Source of the DNA: Euglena gracilis
Taxonomy: Eukaryota > Euglenida > Euglenophyceae > Euglenales
Reading direction: 5' to 3'
Length of the DNA stretch: 64,000 bases
NCBI GenBank assembly: GCA_039621445.1
Contig: CP154954.1
Coordinates: 34,507,737-34,571,736 of the forward strand
In this document: positions 8,729 through 18,834 of the stretch, piece after piece
Layout: each line of letters opens with the position of its first letter
Numbering within the stretch: the stretch's first letter is position 1
The notes under the pieces: model-generated
Seen by the model: the letters and a program-made list of their open reading frames with translations, nothing else
Told to the model about the DNA's origin: nothing
Database searches by the model: none
Made by a program: the position numbers and the translations under genes

Positions 8729-10270
8729 GGGCGTTTGGCAGGACCAACCTAGCCGGCTGGCCGGACCAACCTAGCCGGCTGGCAGACAAACCTAGCCAGC
8801 CAACATGTCGGCCGTCCAGCCGTCCGTCCAGATGAAAGCCACTGTCGCCAGCCGCCCGGCCATCCAGACCAAACAACACGCACGCCGTGCGCAGTGACGG
8901 CCGGCTCAGGAATGAATGTGCGCACCGGAGGGGGACTAAGTTCGTTCTGCCCAAAGTACGCCTGGGTGGATGTGGGTGGATGGTGGATGTTGGTGGGTGG
9001 ATGAAATACGGCCCGCCCGTTGGCTTTAACCCGTAGGGGCAGAAAAAAGAGATAACGGCCAGAGGCACCCCTCGCCCAAAAAAACTTGTGGCCATTTGTT
9101 CGCCTCGTTGGGAAAACATCGCCAGCAAAAGTGGCCAAAAACATGGCCGCCCATCGGTCCAAAACTGGCCACACAACCCCTCCAGAACTGACCCATTTGC
9201 CAGACTCAAAAACCCCCCAATTTTTTAGCTTTTTTGAGCAAGAGAACTTGTTGCACAGAAAAAAAAAGAATGCAAGAAACAAAAAAAACAAGTTTCAGGA
9301 GAAAACGAGCATCTCAGGACAAAACGTTTCTGGTCAAAATCTGGCACCATCTGGCCCAAAACAAAAAAAACCCATAAACAACTGCTGAAGAAAAAGTCCG
9401 TTTTTTGGCAAAAAAAATTCCAGAGCTGTAATTTTTTTCGGTGGTTCAAGCCTTTAAAAAGGGAGAATGGGGGTTTTTGAGGTCGAGGAACCCAAACTTC
9501 AAGAACTAAAAACAAACACACAAGAACATGGACAACAGAAAAATCAAGGCCGCACAAACCAATTAAGGTGGAACCGTTGCTTGCCAAGGAACCTTCAAGC
9601 ATCTTGAACTTACTTCTCAGATGAAAAAAAGGCACACCTTTGATTGACTTCAGTTTCAGGTGCTCAAAACACTTGGTCATTCTCAAAACTTCTTTCCATT
9701 CAAATCCAATCTCAATGTCCTGTGAAAAATGAACCAAATGAGCATCATTTACTCAAACATGAACTAAATCCCTGTGGCTCCCATTCATCATCCAAAAGAT
9801 GAACAGTGAAATGTGCCAGATGTAGCATGAAAGATGTCACAGAAACGTCCAGAAAACGTTCACAGGATTTGTTGGAACACTGTCTTAAAAAGACATTTTG
9901 AAGACATGCCACAGACAAATGAAATGATGCTAATTCTTCAAAAGAAAAAAAGAAAGAAAATCTTCAAAAGACACTTCAAGATGGGCGTACCTGCTTCAAT
10001 GTTCAAAAAATCCTGCATGACTGCATTCCTTATCCTTCAAATAGCTTGTACCCGAAGTCAGAATAAAGATAAACCAGGAATTCCAAGAGGGAGAAACACT
10101 TTTCTGACAGACAATTAGGAAATACCGGGCGTGGTCGCCTGCGCTAGACCTTTCGCGATTTTGAGACCAACCTAGCCGTCCGTCCGTCCAGCCAAAGTGC
10201 ACCATGTCCAGCCGTCCGTCCAGGTGAAAGGAATTCTCTCTAGCCGTCCGTCCGTCCGTCCGTCCGCACG
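8729..10270. mobile_element. Unclassified 1.5-kb insertion in B1
   Basis: It separates B1 coding sequence at CCTCCAGGG (8,720-8,728) from CCTCCCAGGG (10,271-10,280), an imperfect target duplication. Both ends carry related direct repeats: GACCAACCTAGCC, then a CATGTC...GCCGTCCGTCCAG(A/G)TGAAAG block (about 8,741-8,837 and 10,160-10,230). The right end also has a (GTCC)n stretch. The AT-richer interior (about 9,100-10,130) has no recognisable coding sequence. Short direct terminal repeats could suggest a TRIM-like element, but I cannot classify it. Confidence 0.6.
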
Positions 10271-12330
10271 CCTCCCAGGGTTGCCACGCGAACAACGTGG
10301 AAACGTTCGGCCCACCACGATTGAGTGGAATGATCTGGGGTGGAAGAGGCCAAGGAGGAAGGGTTGGCGATCCAGGAGGCCAGTGGTTCGCTGTGCGGGC
10401 CCAAAGTATCAAGTTGCAGGGCAAGGTGATTTGGTTCCAATGTAAGGCAGACAGGGTGCCCCCACGATGTCACAGGCCGCGTGCCGGATGGAATCTGAGA
10501 TGATTTGCACACTCTGAGTACCGGAGCAGATATTCGTTTGACGCAGGAGGTGTGTCACGCGACAGCCGTCCAAGCAGTTGCGTAGCAGATAGTGTTGCAG
10601 TTGGGGGTCCGGCAGTTGTTGGAGGCGCAAGATGGTATCCTGGAATTTTTCAGATGCCTTGGCCCAGGTAATGTCAGAGAAGGTGCTGTCGCCGGGGTAG
10701 TCACAGGGTACCCCAAGGCACAGGATGCCTGTTCCCGGTCCCCATGGAGTGACTGGGAAGTTTTGTGCGAGGTGTTCGGGAGGGAAGATCTGAAGGACCG
10801 GGGGTTTTGGGGTGGCACAGGGGATACCTGGTCCCCACAAGGCCCTTTCTAGGGGTTGAGTCGGAGCCCGATGGAGCCGAGTGCCGTGGCCAAAGAAGCC
10901 GCAAAGGGCAAAACATCGACGGCAGGGCCGATGACAGTTCCGTCGTCCAAATACCATGCCTGCCACACCGTGTTAGGCAGGGTGGCCGAAGCCTGTTGCA
11001 GCGCCTGATGCAGACCCAAGGCAAAGGCAATGGGCCCACAGGTGTCCCCCTGATGGACGCCGGTCCTGCTGTGACAGATCACTTCGCCCTGGCAAAGTAG
11101 CGGGACGTCTTCCCCGTACGAGAAGCGGAGCCAATTGTAGAGGGACGGGCACAGGATCGATCAATGGTGTTGAAGGCATTGGATACATCGGCCTGAAAAA
11201 TGACCCAGTCACCATCCGTTGGCAAGGAGGATATGGCGGCCTGTATCGCAAGCCCCACTGTCTCCGCACCGTACCGAACTCCCACTCCCAATTGCATCGG
11301 GAACAGCTGAGATGTTTCTGTTTTGCATTGCGGATGTCGCAAAAGCATTTTTCCAATGAAACGGCGGAGACAATCCCCACGGCGATCGGGCGCAGCCCAC
11401 CGTCCTTTTTTGTGAGTGGGATCAGGTTGGATGTCCCAAAGATGATCGACGCATTTGTTGGTAGAGAGCCCTCCCAGGCCATCTGAGCCAGGGATCCCAA
11501 GGCTGTGTGTTGGGGGCCTGCGCCTGCCTCGCGGTCCAACAGGTCCCGAAGGTGTTGAGGACGCAGACCAGATGGGCCGGGGGCGCTGCCGCGGGGGAAA
11601 GAGGCCGCGGCTTCCTGCACAATTGAAGTCCAGTTGAAGTCAGAGGCTTGTGGAATGTTGCCTACCCCAGGCAGCGGCAAACTGGCGCGGACAGGAGCCC
11701 CCGGTGGATGGAGCGAAAGAAGTTTCTCCAGAACTACTGGGTCCCCGGAGGATGCTAGGGGCAGAGAGGTGAGGGCGTCCACGGCCTTGCCGAGAGCTCC
11801 TTCTTCAACCAGACCGCGTACCCGGTCCATCAGACCACGCGTCACAGAGTCCGAGGTAGAGTTAGAGGGATTCGCACGAGTGGAGGGACGCTTCCGCCGT
11901 CCGTCAGAACGAATGGGATCAAACAGGGCTCCAACCTCCCCTGCATGCCATTGGGAGAGTCTCTTCTCCAGGAGGCAATGTAACGTGCGTCGATGGAAAG
12001 ACGAGTTTTTGGGAGGGGCACCAAGAACCAGTTTCGGAAAAATGAACAGGCGGTGTAAGGATTCCCAGGTTTGTGAGCGGAGAAAGGTCTGAATAGCAGA
12101 TGCCAAGGCATCAGAGATCGCGTGACGACATGACAAGGGAATACGTCGGAGAGTGGGGCAGTTGGTGGAGAGAACCACCTGCAGATTAGGCTGCAGTTCT
12201 GGACACGGGTGGGAAAGGGGAGTGCCGTCCCCAACGGGCTGGTTCGATGAGGTGGGAAGGGGGGAGGAGGGGTGGGAGGAAGCATGGGTGGTCGAGACAT
12301 TGAGGGATCCATAACTGGAGACGCGACATT
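10271..12330 (-). pseudogene. B1 N-terminal, RT and thumb segment
   Basis: From about 12,178 downward the frame matches B2 (VLSTNCPTLRRIPLSCRHA, FPRGSAPGPSGLRPQHL) up to a frameshift near 11,390. Further pieces in other frames carry RT motif A (ADVSNAFNTIDR), motif B (TGVHQGDTCGPIAFALGL), motif C (AWYLDDGTVIG) and the thumb (LRNCLDGCRVTHLLR). A short deletion follows motif A. The 5' end near 12,330 abuts the 5' end of A1 in the opposite direction. Confidence 0.85.
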
Positions 12331-12354
12331 TTTCACGATCCCAGCTCAGCTTTC

Positions 12355-12374
12355 TGAGTGTCTATTTTTTTTCG
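12355..12374 (+). promoter_or_regulatory. 5' signature of A1
   Basis: TGAGTGTCTATTTTTTTTCG lies 18 bp upstream of the ORF1 ATG. The same motif precedes ORF1 of D and the 5' end of E, and occurs at 36,661-36,684 (minus). It marks an element 5' end. Confidence 0.65.
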
Positions 12375-12392
12375 ATCTCCTCATAAACCGCC

Positions 12393-12917
12393 ATGTCGGG
12401 GGCCGCGGCCCCAGAAGACCCGCCAGCCGTGCTGGAAGTGCCGCTGGACAACGTCATCCTCAACAAAAAATTGAATTCGGTGCTGGAGCAAGTGAGCCTG
12501 GTGGCTCAGAATATGGTGGTATTAGCAAGCAAAGTGGAAGAGCTGGCCGACAAGGTGGAGGAAGGACGACCGGGAAAAAGGAGACGACAAGAAGACGAAG
12601 CCTACGAGGAGTTCCTCAAAAAAAACACCAGAGCCGATACATCCCCCGCCACCTCCGACACCAGCCTGAGCAGCCCTTACCGCCCCCCTGGCTACAACAC
12701 ACACACACACACACACACACACCACACACTTTTAAATCCCCAGGGGAAGCATGGAAGGACTGCCCAGCAACAACAGCAGCCACAGCAGCAACAGCTGCAG
12801 CCCCAAATGGGGCAAATGGGCAGCCAAATGGGGGCCCAGATGGGCAGCCTCCTGGGGGGCCCTGTGGGGAACACCCCCACCATGACCGCCAGTGCAACAG
12901 CCAACCAAGGGCTGTAG
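12393..12917 (+). CDS. A1 ORF1 protein (174 aa)
   Basis: Starts at ATG in the context GCCATGTCG. Residues 20-60 form a heptad-rich segment (LNSVLEQVSLVAQNMVV) consistent with a coiled coil, followed by a basic patch (GKRRRQEDEAYEEFL). A (CA)n microsatellite inside the frame encodes alternating His-Thr. The C-terminal half is Gln/Gly/Met-rich (QQQQQPQQQQ, GQMGSQMGAQMG). Domain order (hydrophobic/coiled N-terminus, RKR-(Q/W)-E-rich middle, low-complexity tail) resembles D ORF1. By analogy with other non-LTR ORF1 proteins it may be an RNA-binding nucleocapsid-like protein; that is inference, as no known fold is visible. Confidence 0.65.
   Translation: MSGAAAPEDPPAVLEVPLDNVILNKKLNSVLEQVSLVAQNMVVLASKVEELADKVEEGRPGKRRRQEDEAYEEFLKKNTRADTSPATSDTSLSSPYRPPGYNTHTHTHTHHTLLNPQGKHGRTAQQQQQPQQQQLQPQMGQMGSQMGAQMGSLLGGPVGNTPTMTASATANQGL
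12695..12724 (+). repeat. (CA)n microsatellite within ORF1
   Basis: About 13 CA units inside the A1 ORF1 reading frame. Length change would frameshift ORF1. Confidence 0.9.
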
Positions 12918-13089
12918 CTCCCCACCGACCTGCTGCGACAGCTGCTGCTACAAATCATGTGGATGCTGCTTGGACATGTTCCAAATTTAAATTTAAATTC
13001 AAATGGCAGCCACATGTCCATTGCTACCGATGCCCCGCTCTTAATGGCAGCTGGACCCTCTGGACCCTCCCTCCCACCATCTCCTTCAT

Positions 13090-13754
13090 TTGTGCCCTGC
13101 CAAATCGAAGGGGGGGGGGGAGTGGAAGAGGGGGGGGGCAGAAGTTTTTGAAGTCACACCCAGGACTGGGCCAAGGCCCCCCCCCAAAAAATGCACCACA
13201 ACACCCCAAATCCAGAGGATTTTGGAAAAACTCAGGACAAGGTCCACTGAGGAAAAGAAAATGGTCACCGACCTGGTGGATCAAAAAAGGGCTGCACAAA
13301 AAAAGGAGCACACCTTAGCAGCCAGTTCCAAAGCCCCGGCCAACCTGCCGACAAACTCGATTTCAGCAGCAGACGATTGGTCTGTGATGTCTTCGACGGA
13401 CGCCTCCATCTGGGGGGAATGGACCGGGTCCAGAAAAAAATACAAAAAAGTCCTCGTGGACCACTGGCTGGAGGGAATCCATATCGCCGCTTCCCCCCTG
13501 CCCCCCCACCCCCCCGGTCGCACCTGGTCTGACCTAGCGGACGACGACGTCCAGCTGCTCCTGTATCCCCCCTGCGCGCAGCCCCAAGAAGGGGGGGGGA
13601 GGGCGGCCGGCTACCGCCCCTCGGGGGGGGCCGGCGCCACGGGCATACGACGGGGTGGCATCACGCCGACGGTCACAGTCGCCCCGGCCTCTCGAGGCAG
13701 CTCTGCCACAGGGATATCCTCTGCTGCGGCGATATCGAGGAGAACCCGGGGCCT
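13090..13754 (+). pseudogene. A1 polyprotein, N-terminal product ending in 2A
   Basis: No ATG start is obvious; the frame is open from 13,090. It contains IQRILEKLRTRSTEEKK...LVDQKRAAQKK, which resembles IAQILHQYRPEEQREE...NVRRAIAQKIKQK in D and suggests a shared basic helical domain. The frame must change before the first 2A at 13,713, probably in the G-runs near 13,590-13,630. Function unknown. Confidence 0.5.
13713..13754 (+). other. 2A-like ribosome-skipping motif (A1, first)
   Basis: DILCCGDIEENPGP in the third plus-strand frame; it fits D-[VI]-E-x-N-P-G-P. Skipping would occur between the final Gly and Pro. It is read in a different frame from the downstream zinc-finger product, separated by a run of C at about 13,781-13,789. 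Confidence 0.75.
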
Positions 13755-14499
13755 CGCCCGGGGGGACCGGCGAGCCCATCCCCCCCCCCTGGCACCCGAC
13801 GACGTCTGGGAGGAGATCTACTGGACTGGCCAACACTGGCGGTGGCTACGTCTGCTCACCCCGGCAACCGCCGGCCCCTCGTCGTCGGGGACGGCAGCAC
13901 ACCTCGCGTCGGCATGGTCCGAATTTGCGAGATGCCTCTTGTGCTCTCAGCACGTCAACCTGTCGTCCCTCCAAGGCATGCAGTCCCATCAATGCCAGGC
14001 GGGTAGGCCCATGGGCAACATTTTCTCTCTCCCCTCCATAAGAGAAGACTCGTGGCGCTGGAGGCTACAGCACTTGGAGTCCCTCCCAAACGGCGAGTGG
14101 TGGCTGGTACACTGCCAAATGTGCGGATGGTCGACTGCGACCCTGTACCCAGCGCCCATAGTTGCCCACATGCAGATCTGCCAACCACCGTCTCTCTCTG
14201 ACGTCGATAGCGACCCGGAGGATGACGATGCCGACGACGATGACTCCACGCGTCCCAGACGGGGAGCGGCCGCTCTTGGGCCCAGCAGCCCGGCACCGGC
14301 ACCCCCCGGGGCCTCACCCCCACCCCACGTAGCTGCCTCCCCCAGAGACTCACAGGGAGCCCCGCGTGGGCGGCTCCTCACCTCCACACTTCGCCGGCAG
14401 GCCGCCGGCTGCCGCCGCCTGGGGGCTCCCCCGCGGGCTCGGAGCGGCAGGGGCGCAGACATCCTCACTGCGGGAGATGTGGAGAGCAACCCCGGCCCC
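13755..14499 (+). pseudogene. A1 zinc-finger product ending in 2A
   Basis: After a frame change at the C-run the frame reads LAPDDVWEEIYWTGQHW. It then shows two zinc-binding-like clusters: C-x2-C-x14-H-x-C (CLLCSQHVN...) and C-x2-C-x14-H-x3-C at 14,113-14,181 (HCQMCGW...HMQIC). An acidic stretch (SDPEDDDADDDDS) and a Pro/Ala/Arg-rich linker run to the second 2A. The second cluster has the same spacing as one in D (27,268-27,336). R2/NeSL-type elements carry N-terminal zinc fingers for DNA binding, so a target-binding role is plausible but inferred. Confidence 0.65.
14458..14499 (+). other. 2A-like ribosome-skipping motif (A1, second)
   Basis: DILTAGDVESNPGP, a full match to the 2A consensus, in frame with both flanking products. 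Confidence 0.9.
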
Positions 14500-15488
14500 A
14501 CGAGCTCCGGCCGGGCTTCATCCGTTCTCCCCCCCCTCGCACCAAGCGAAGACTTCATGCTGGACACCGAGTGGTTCCAGGCGGTGGTGCGGGCTCTGTC
14601 CCCCCATAACCCGCCCACCATCGACGCTTTCGCCGAGCAAAATAACACCCAACTGGACGCCTTCTGGTCATCAAGGGAGGATGCATTCCTCCAGAATTGG
14701 AACTTGCCAAACCCGCTGTGGTGCAACCCACCCTTCTCCCTGCTCCCCCGTGTTTTGGAACACGTCCTTCGATATGGGGGCAACATCATCCTCCTCGCAC
14801 CGGAGTGGTCCACCGCGCTGGCCGGCCTGCGGCGCCTCTCCTCGCATTCCGTGACCTTACCGCGATGCCCCATCTACCGGGCCCGGGGGACAGCGCTGCT
14901 GCCAGCCCCCACGTGGTCGACCACAGCCCTACGGATATGCCACACCGGCAGCGGCAGCCCATGCGGCGCCCGGCCCCCACCGGGTCCCCACCGGGGCGCT
15001 GACCACGGACGGCAGCTCTCGCACCACGCGCACTCCCCTTACCCCCTTGCGCCGCTCCTCTCCCCTGGCCAACAACGCCTCATCATAGAACGCCGCTCCA
15101 CTCATGGCGGCGAAGTCTTCCACCTAGGGGACTATGCAGGCTGGACATTCCTATTCCACCGGAACGCCCTGTGGGACATCCGCGGTCAGACCCCCTGCTG
15201 GTGCCCTCGCTGCGGCCTGTGGCAATGGCCTTGGGACTGCCCCACGTTGCTCCCTCTTCAGTTTGCCGCCCTTAGACCACCGCTCTTACGCCCGGCTTTT
15301 CGGCTGACCCCCACCCCCCACTCCCTCCTCGACGAGCCACGGGCCCCCCTGGATCTGGCAGCGGTAGCCAACTCACTGCCAAAAAACGGCCATCGTTGTC
15401 CGCGCGGGGCAGTCCTTTCATACGGGGGGCAAACCGCGGACGGGGTAGCCTCCTCACCTGTGGCGATGTGGAGGAGAACCCTGGGCCA
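14500..15488 (+). pseudogene. A1 Dam-like methyltransferase-like product ending in 2A
   Basis: After the second 2A the frame contains TIDAFAEQNNTQLDAFWSS, then W-x5-NPLWCNPPFSLLPRVL near 14,698-14,757 and NIILLAPEWSTALAGLRR. The pattern D-x-F-A-x2-N, a WxxPLWxNPPFSLL block and an h-x-LAPxW strand resembles the Dam-type (N6-adenine) methyltransferase-like domain of DIRS and some Ty3-like elements, with NPPF as amino-methyltransferase motif IV. I see no clear AdoMet-binding motif I, so activity is unproven. A Cys pair (CWCPRCGLWQW) follows near 15,205. A frame change near 15,400-15,430 leads into the third 2A. Confidence 0.55.
15447..15488 (+). other. 2A-like ribosome-skipping motif (A1, third)
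   Basis: SLLTCGDVEENPGP, a full consensus match, in the frame that continues into the RT product. Confidence 0.9.
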
Positions 15489-18459
15489 GCCAAGCGCCCG
15501 GCCTCCGGGCCACCTCATGGCGCACCGGCTGCTGCGGATGCCCGGGACCACGACCACCTCTTTCTGGACCTGGCCCACCCGGAACTTGACGCCGCGGTAG
15601 TTATCGACAGCGCGGGGCAGGAGTCCAACCTCCGGGGACGGCCCGCGCACAACCTTGTCGTGGGCACTCCCCCATGCGACATCACCCACGTCCTCCAACA
15701 AAGAATCTCGACCCTTATTTACCTGCCCTCGGCCTGCCAGCAACCTGTCTTTGACACTTTGGCAGATGCCATCAACGCATACACGCACGCACCCTCGGAC
15801 GCTGCTCTATTCAGCGTCCTATCCTTCCCGAAACTCGTCCTCCGACCGGTGTCGACTACCAAACCACCGCCGGCAGCGGAGCTGGAGTCCATCCTGCTGA
15901 GGCGTACCAAACTGTTCCGCGAGGGGGACTACGGCACCCTTCTGACAGAGGCACTAAAGGACGCACAGGCTCGACACTCCGTCGTGGAAACCAGGGCGGA
16001 AAAACGCTCAAGAACGCAGCCGACCGCCCTCAGTGAGGCCATCACGAGACGTGTGCGCACCCTCACCTCGCAGAAGGGGCGTCCGCGAAGGCAGTCCAGC
16101 TACTGCTCTCTGAGGGCGCGCACCAACCGGATGATCCGGATGTCTGGGCTGCCCTGGAGAAGTTGCACCCCAGCGGCAGACAGGTGGACACCAACCGCCT
16201 CCCGCGACATGTTAAGCCCTTCCCTGAGAACCACATCCCGGAATGGGAGGACAGACTGAAGGAGGCCATCCGCCGTTTCCCACGGGGTTCCGCCGCAGGC
16301 CCGTCGGGCCTGCGGCCCAGCCACCTCCAAGACTGTCTTCGTAGGCCGGGCCGGGGAGCCAAGCTGATCACAGCCCTTGCGCGGCTGACCCAGTTCTGGA
16401 TTGACGGCCAGCTACCACCGCACCACGCCGCGGCCTGGTGCTGCGCGAATCTGACCCCACTCCGCAAGAAGGACAACGGGGTGCGGCCAGTGGCGGTTGG
16501 GGAGACCATCCGCCGCCTGGTAGGGAAAACGCTGCTCCGCTCGCCCCCACCCAGGTCGGGGTTGGGGTACGGAACGCCGCCGAGGCCGTTGCCCTGGGCA
16601 TGCAGCACCTCGTGCTTCAGCTGGGGGACACCTCACCCTGGGTTTCCCTCCAGGTGGACTACTCCAATGCTTTCAACACAGTTGACCGAGGGGCGATCCT
16701 CACAGAGGCCGAGACCCGTACACCCAGTCTGTTCAATTTCCTGAGGTTTGCATACAGCGGGCCCGTCCCCCTCTTCTGCGGGGGCCGCACCATCCTTTCC
16801 CAGAGGGGCACACACCAGGGCTGCCCTCTGGGCCCCATCGGGTTCACCCTGGCGCTGCAGCCGCTGCTGGACCAGATAACCAGGGACGGCCAGCTGCTAT
16901 GGAACAGCTGGTACCTGGACGACGGCCTCCTGGTCGGAACCCTCGACAGGATTGAACACTGCCTCCGTTTCCTGCTGCAAGAGTCCCACCGCATCGGCCT
17001 TGGCCTCAACCTACAGAAGTGCGTCATGTGGGGCCCGGGAGCGCGGAGTGCACCCAGTTGCGACAGATTGCAAGTGGTCCCTTGGTCACCAGGGGAAGGC
17101 ATTACCGTGCTCGGAATCCCAGTAGACCACCCCGCGTCCTCCGACACCACCAAGAAAGCGTGGGCGGATGCTGCCGCCAAGATCGAGAAGGCCTCATCTA
17201 CCATAACGTCCCTCACCGACGCCCAGGTGGCACATCACCTTCTGCGGAGCTGTCTAGACGGCTGCAAAGTGAACCACCTCCTACGCGCGTCCGACTCGTA
17301 TGGCAGCCAAGATAAGGTTACAGGTTGCTCGGAGGTCATCATGAACGCCTTCGAGGACATACTGGGCACGGCACTGAACCCACAACAGCGGACACAAGCG
17401 TCGCTGCCCCTATCCAGCGGGGGCTGCGGCCTGCGCGTCCCGTCCTGCACTCAGCCCGCAGCCAGGATCTCCTGCCTTGCAGACTTCTACTCAGACGGGG
17501 CCAGGCGCGTGGGTGTGCCCGACTACGCATCCGGCCTGCAGCTACCCCTGGTCGCGCCCGTCCTGGACGACCTCCGGGGCAGGCTAGGAGCCAACCATGC
17601 CACGGTCACCACCTTCCTCCACAACCCACAACGACTCGCCTCCGCGGACCAAGAACCCCGGAGGCAAAAGTGGTGGAACCACGAGCTGGGCAAAAAGGCG
17701 ATGGATGGCCTTGTGGACCAGGCCCGGCCCCGCGACCAGAACCGCCTCCTTGAACAAGCCACGGGGTTCGGACACGGGTGGATGGCGGCCACCCCTTCCA
17801 ACAACTCCCACACCACCTTCTCTAGCGAGGAGTACACCTTGGGACTGAAGTGGTGGTTAGGGCTTCCGGTGCTGGAGGACGTCAGCCAGCCGTGCACAGG
17901 GTGCGGCCAGCCTCTGGACCAGGAAGGCGACCACCTGCTTTGCTGCCGCAGGAACAACTTCTCAGCCCGGCACAACGCTGTTCAGGACGCTCTGTTTCTA
18001 ACCTTGTCCAACAGCGGTCACCGGGTGCAGAAGGAAGTTTCCCTGCCAACGGCCCGAGACAGTCACCTACGCCCGGCGGACCTCCTGCTGGACTGCTGGT
18101 CCGAGGGGAAGCCGACGGCGCTGGACGTTACCGTCTGCCACGGATGGCAAGCGGCAGAACACACAGCGACCCGCGAACGCTGGAGATCCTTCCTGAAGAG
18201 GAGGGAGGACGCCAAAAAGCAGAAATACAACGTGCCATGTCAGCAAGCAGGGTGGGGCTTCACACCTTTCGCCCTCGGGACATGGGGTGGCATGGGACCG
18301 GAAACGGCCAAGACACTGAGCAGAGTGGCCAAACGCGCATCGTCCTGGCAACAGGGCGCTGAGCGCGAAACCAAGCAAGCGGAAATCTACCAAAATGTGG
18401 CCATCGCCTTGCTCCGAGAAGTGTTCCACCTCTTACAACCCAAGCACGTCCTCCGTTAA
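15489..18459 (+). pseudogene. A1 reverse transcriptase / RLE protein, two frameshifts
   Basis: Reads AKRPASGPPHG... through the conserved pre-RT region (LSFPKLVLRP). It shifts near 16,070, continues with FPRGSAAGPSGLRPSHL, shifts again near 16,540, and then runs open to 18,459. RT motifs: A VDYSNAFNTVDR (16,653-16,690), B THQGCPLGPIGFTLAL, C SWYLDDGLLVG (16,906-16,938). The C-terminal zinc motif is CTGCGQPLDQEGDHLLCC with RHNAVQDAL. The endonuclease-like core is LRPADLLLDCW...TALDVTV (18,068-18,130). Family role: target-primed reverse transcription in the nucleus. Confidence 0.9.
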
Positions 18460-18727
18460 CCACGGGAGGAGCCACCCCAAAAAACAACAACACACACACA
18501 ACACAACCACACACCCACACCCACACACGCACACACACCCACACCCACACACACACACACGCACACCAACACACCACAACCATCCGCACGCCCTCCCGCC
18601 CGCGCCAAGCAGGCCGCCTCACCCCTACCGTCAGCCACCCCAGCCGTCAGCCACTCCAGCCGTCCCTCTGCGCCTTATATTGAAGATGGGCCTTGCCCGT
18701 TTTCCTCCTGCCCTGCCCTGCACCACC
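18460..18727 (+). repeat. A1 3' UTR with CA/CACCCA microsatellite
   Basis: 18,478-18,592 is a degenerate (CA)n/(CACCCA)n tract, followed by Pro-codon-like CCAGCCGTC repeats. No ORF. Confidence 0.8.
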
Positions 18728-18810
18728 TGTATATACTTTTAACCTCCTCCGGACCTTCAAACCCAGTAGGCTGTGCCACTCGTCGGTGGATTCGGTTCGC
18801 CCCACCACCG
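18728..18810 (+). promoter_or_regulatory. TATA box + leader-1 at A1/C2 junction
   Basis: TGTATATACTTTT at 18,728-18,740 is followed about 28 bp later by CAAACCC and leader-1 (18,762-18,810, core AGTAGGCTGTGCCAC). The leader then joins the 5'-truncated C2 body near 18,835. Two short stems are possible in the leader: CCAGT/ACTGG (here ACTCG, so weakened) and CGGTGG/CCACCG. Confidence 0.65.
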
Positions 18811-18834
18811 CTATCCGGCTAAGTCGGCCCCTCC

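Larger units (their letters stand above)
4929..12330 (-). mobile_element. B1: RLE-type non-LTR retrotransposon, triply interrupted
   Basis: One degenerate family-B copy runs on the minus strand from about 12,330 to its 3' UTR at 4,929. Comparison with the nearly identical intact copy B2 (32,410-35,600) shows three insertions: an hAT-like element at 5,457-7,870, a second at 8,259-8,699, and an unclassified 1.5-kb insert at about 8,729-10,270. The remaining body has several frameshifts and one deletion near the RT core. It is inactive. Confidence 0.85.
12355..18761 (+). mobile_element. A1: near full-length RLE-type non-LTR retrotransposon with 2A polyprotein
   Basis: Runs from the conserved 5' signature through ORF1 (12,393-12,917), a frame-disrupted polyprotein (13,090-18,459) and a 3' UTR with a CA-rich microsatellite and a TATA box. 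Order: ORF1; N-terminal region; 2A; zinc-finger protein; 2A; Dam-like methyltransferase-like domain; 2A; RT-zinc-RLE. The coding frame changes at least four times (near 13,600-13,715, 13,780, 15,400 and in the RT), several at C- or G-runs. Confidence 0.85.
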
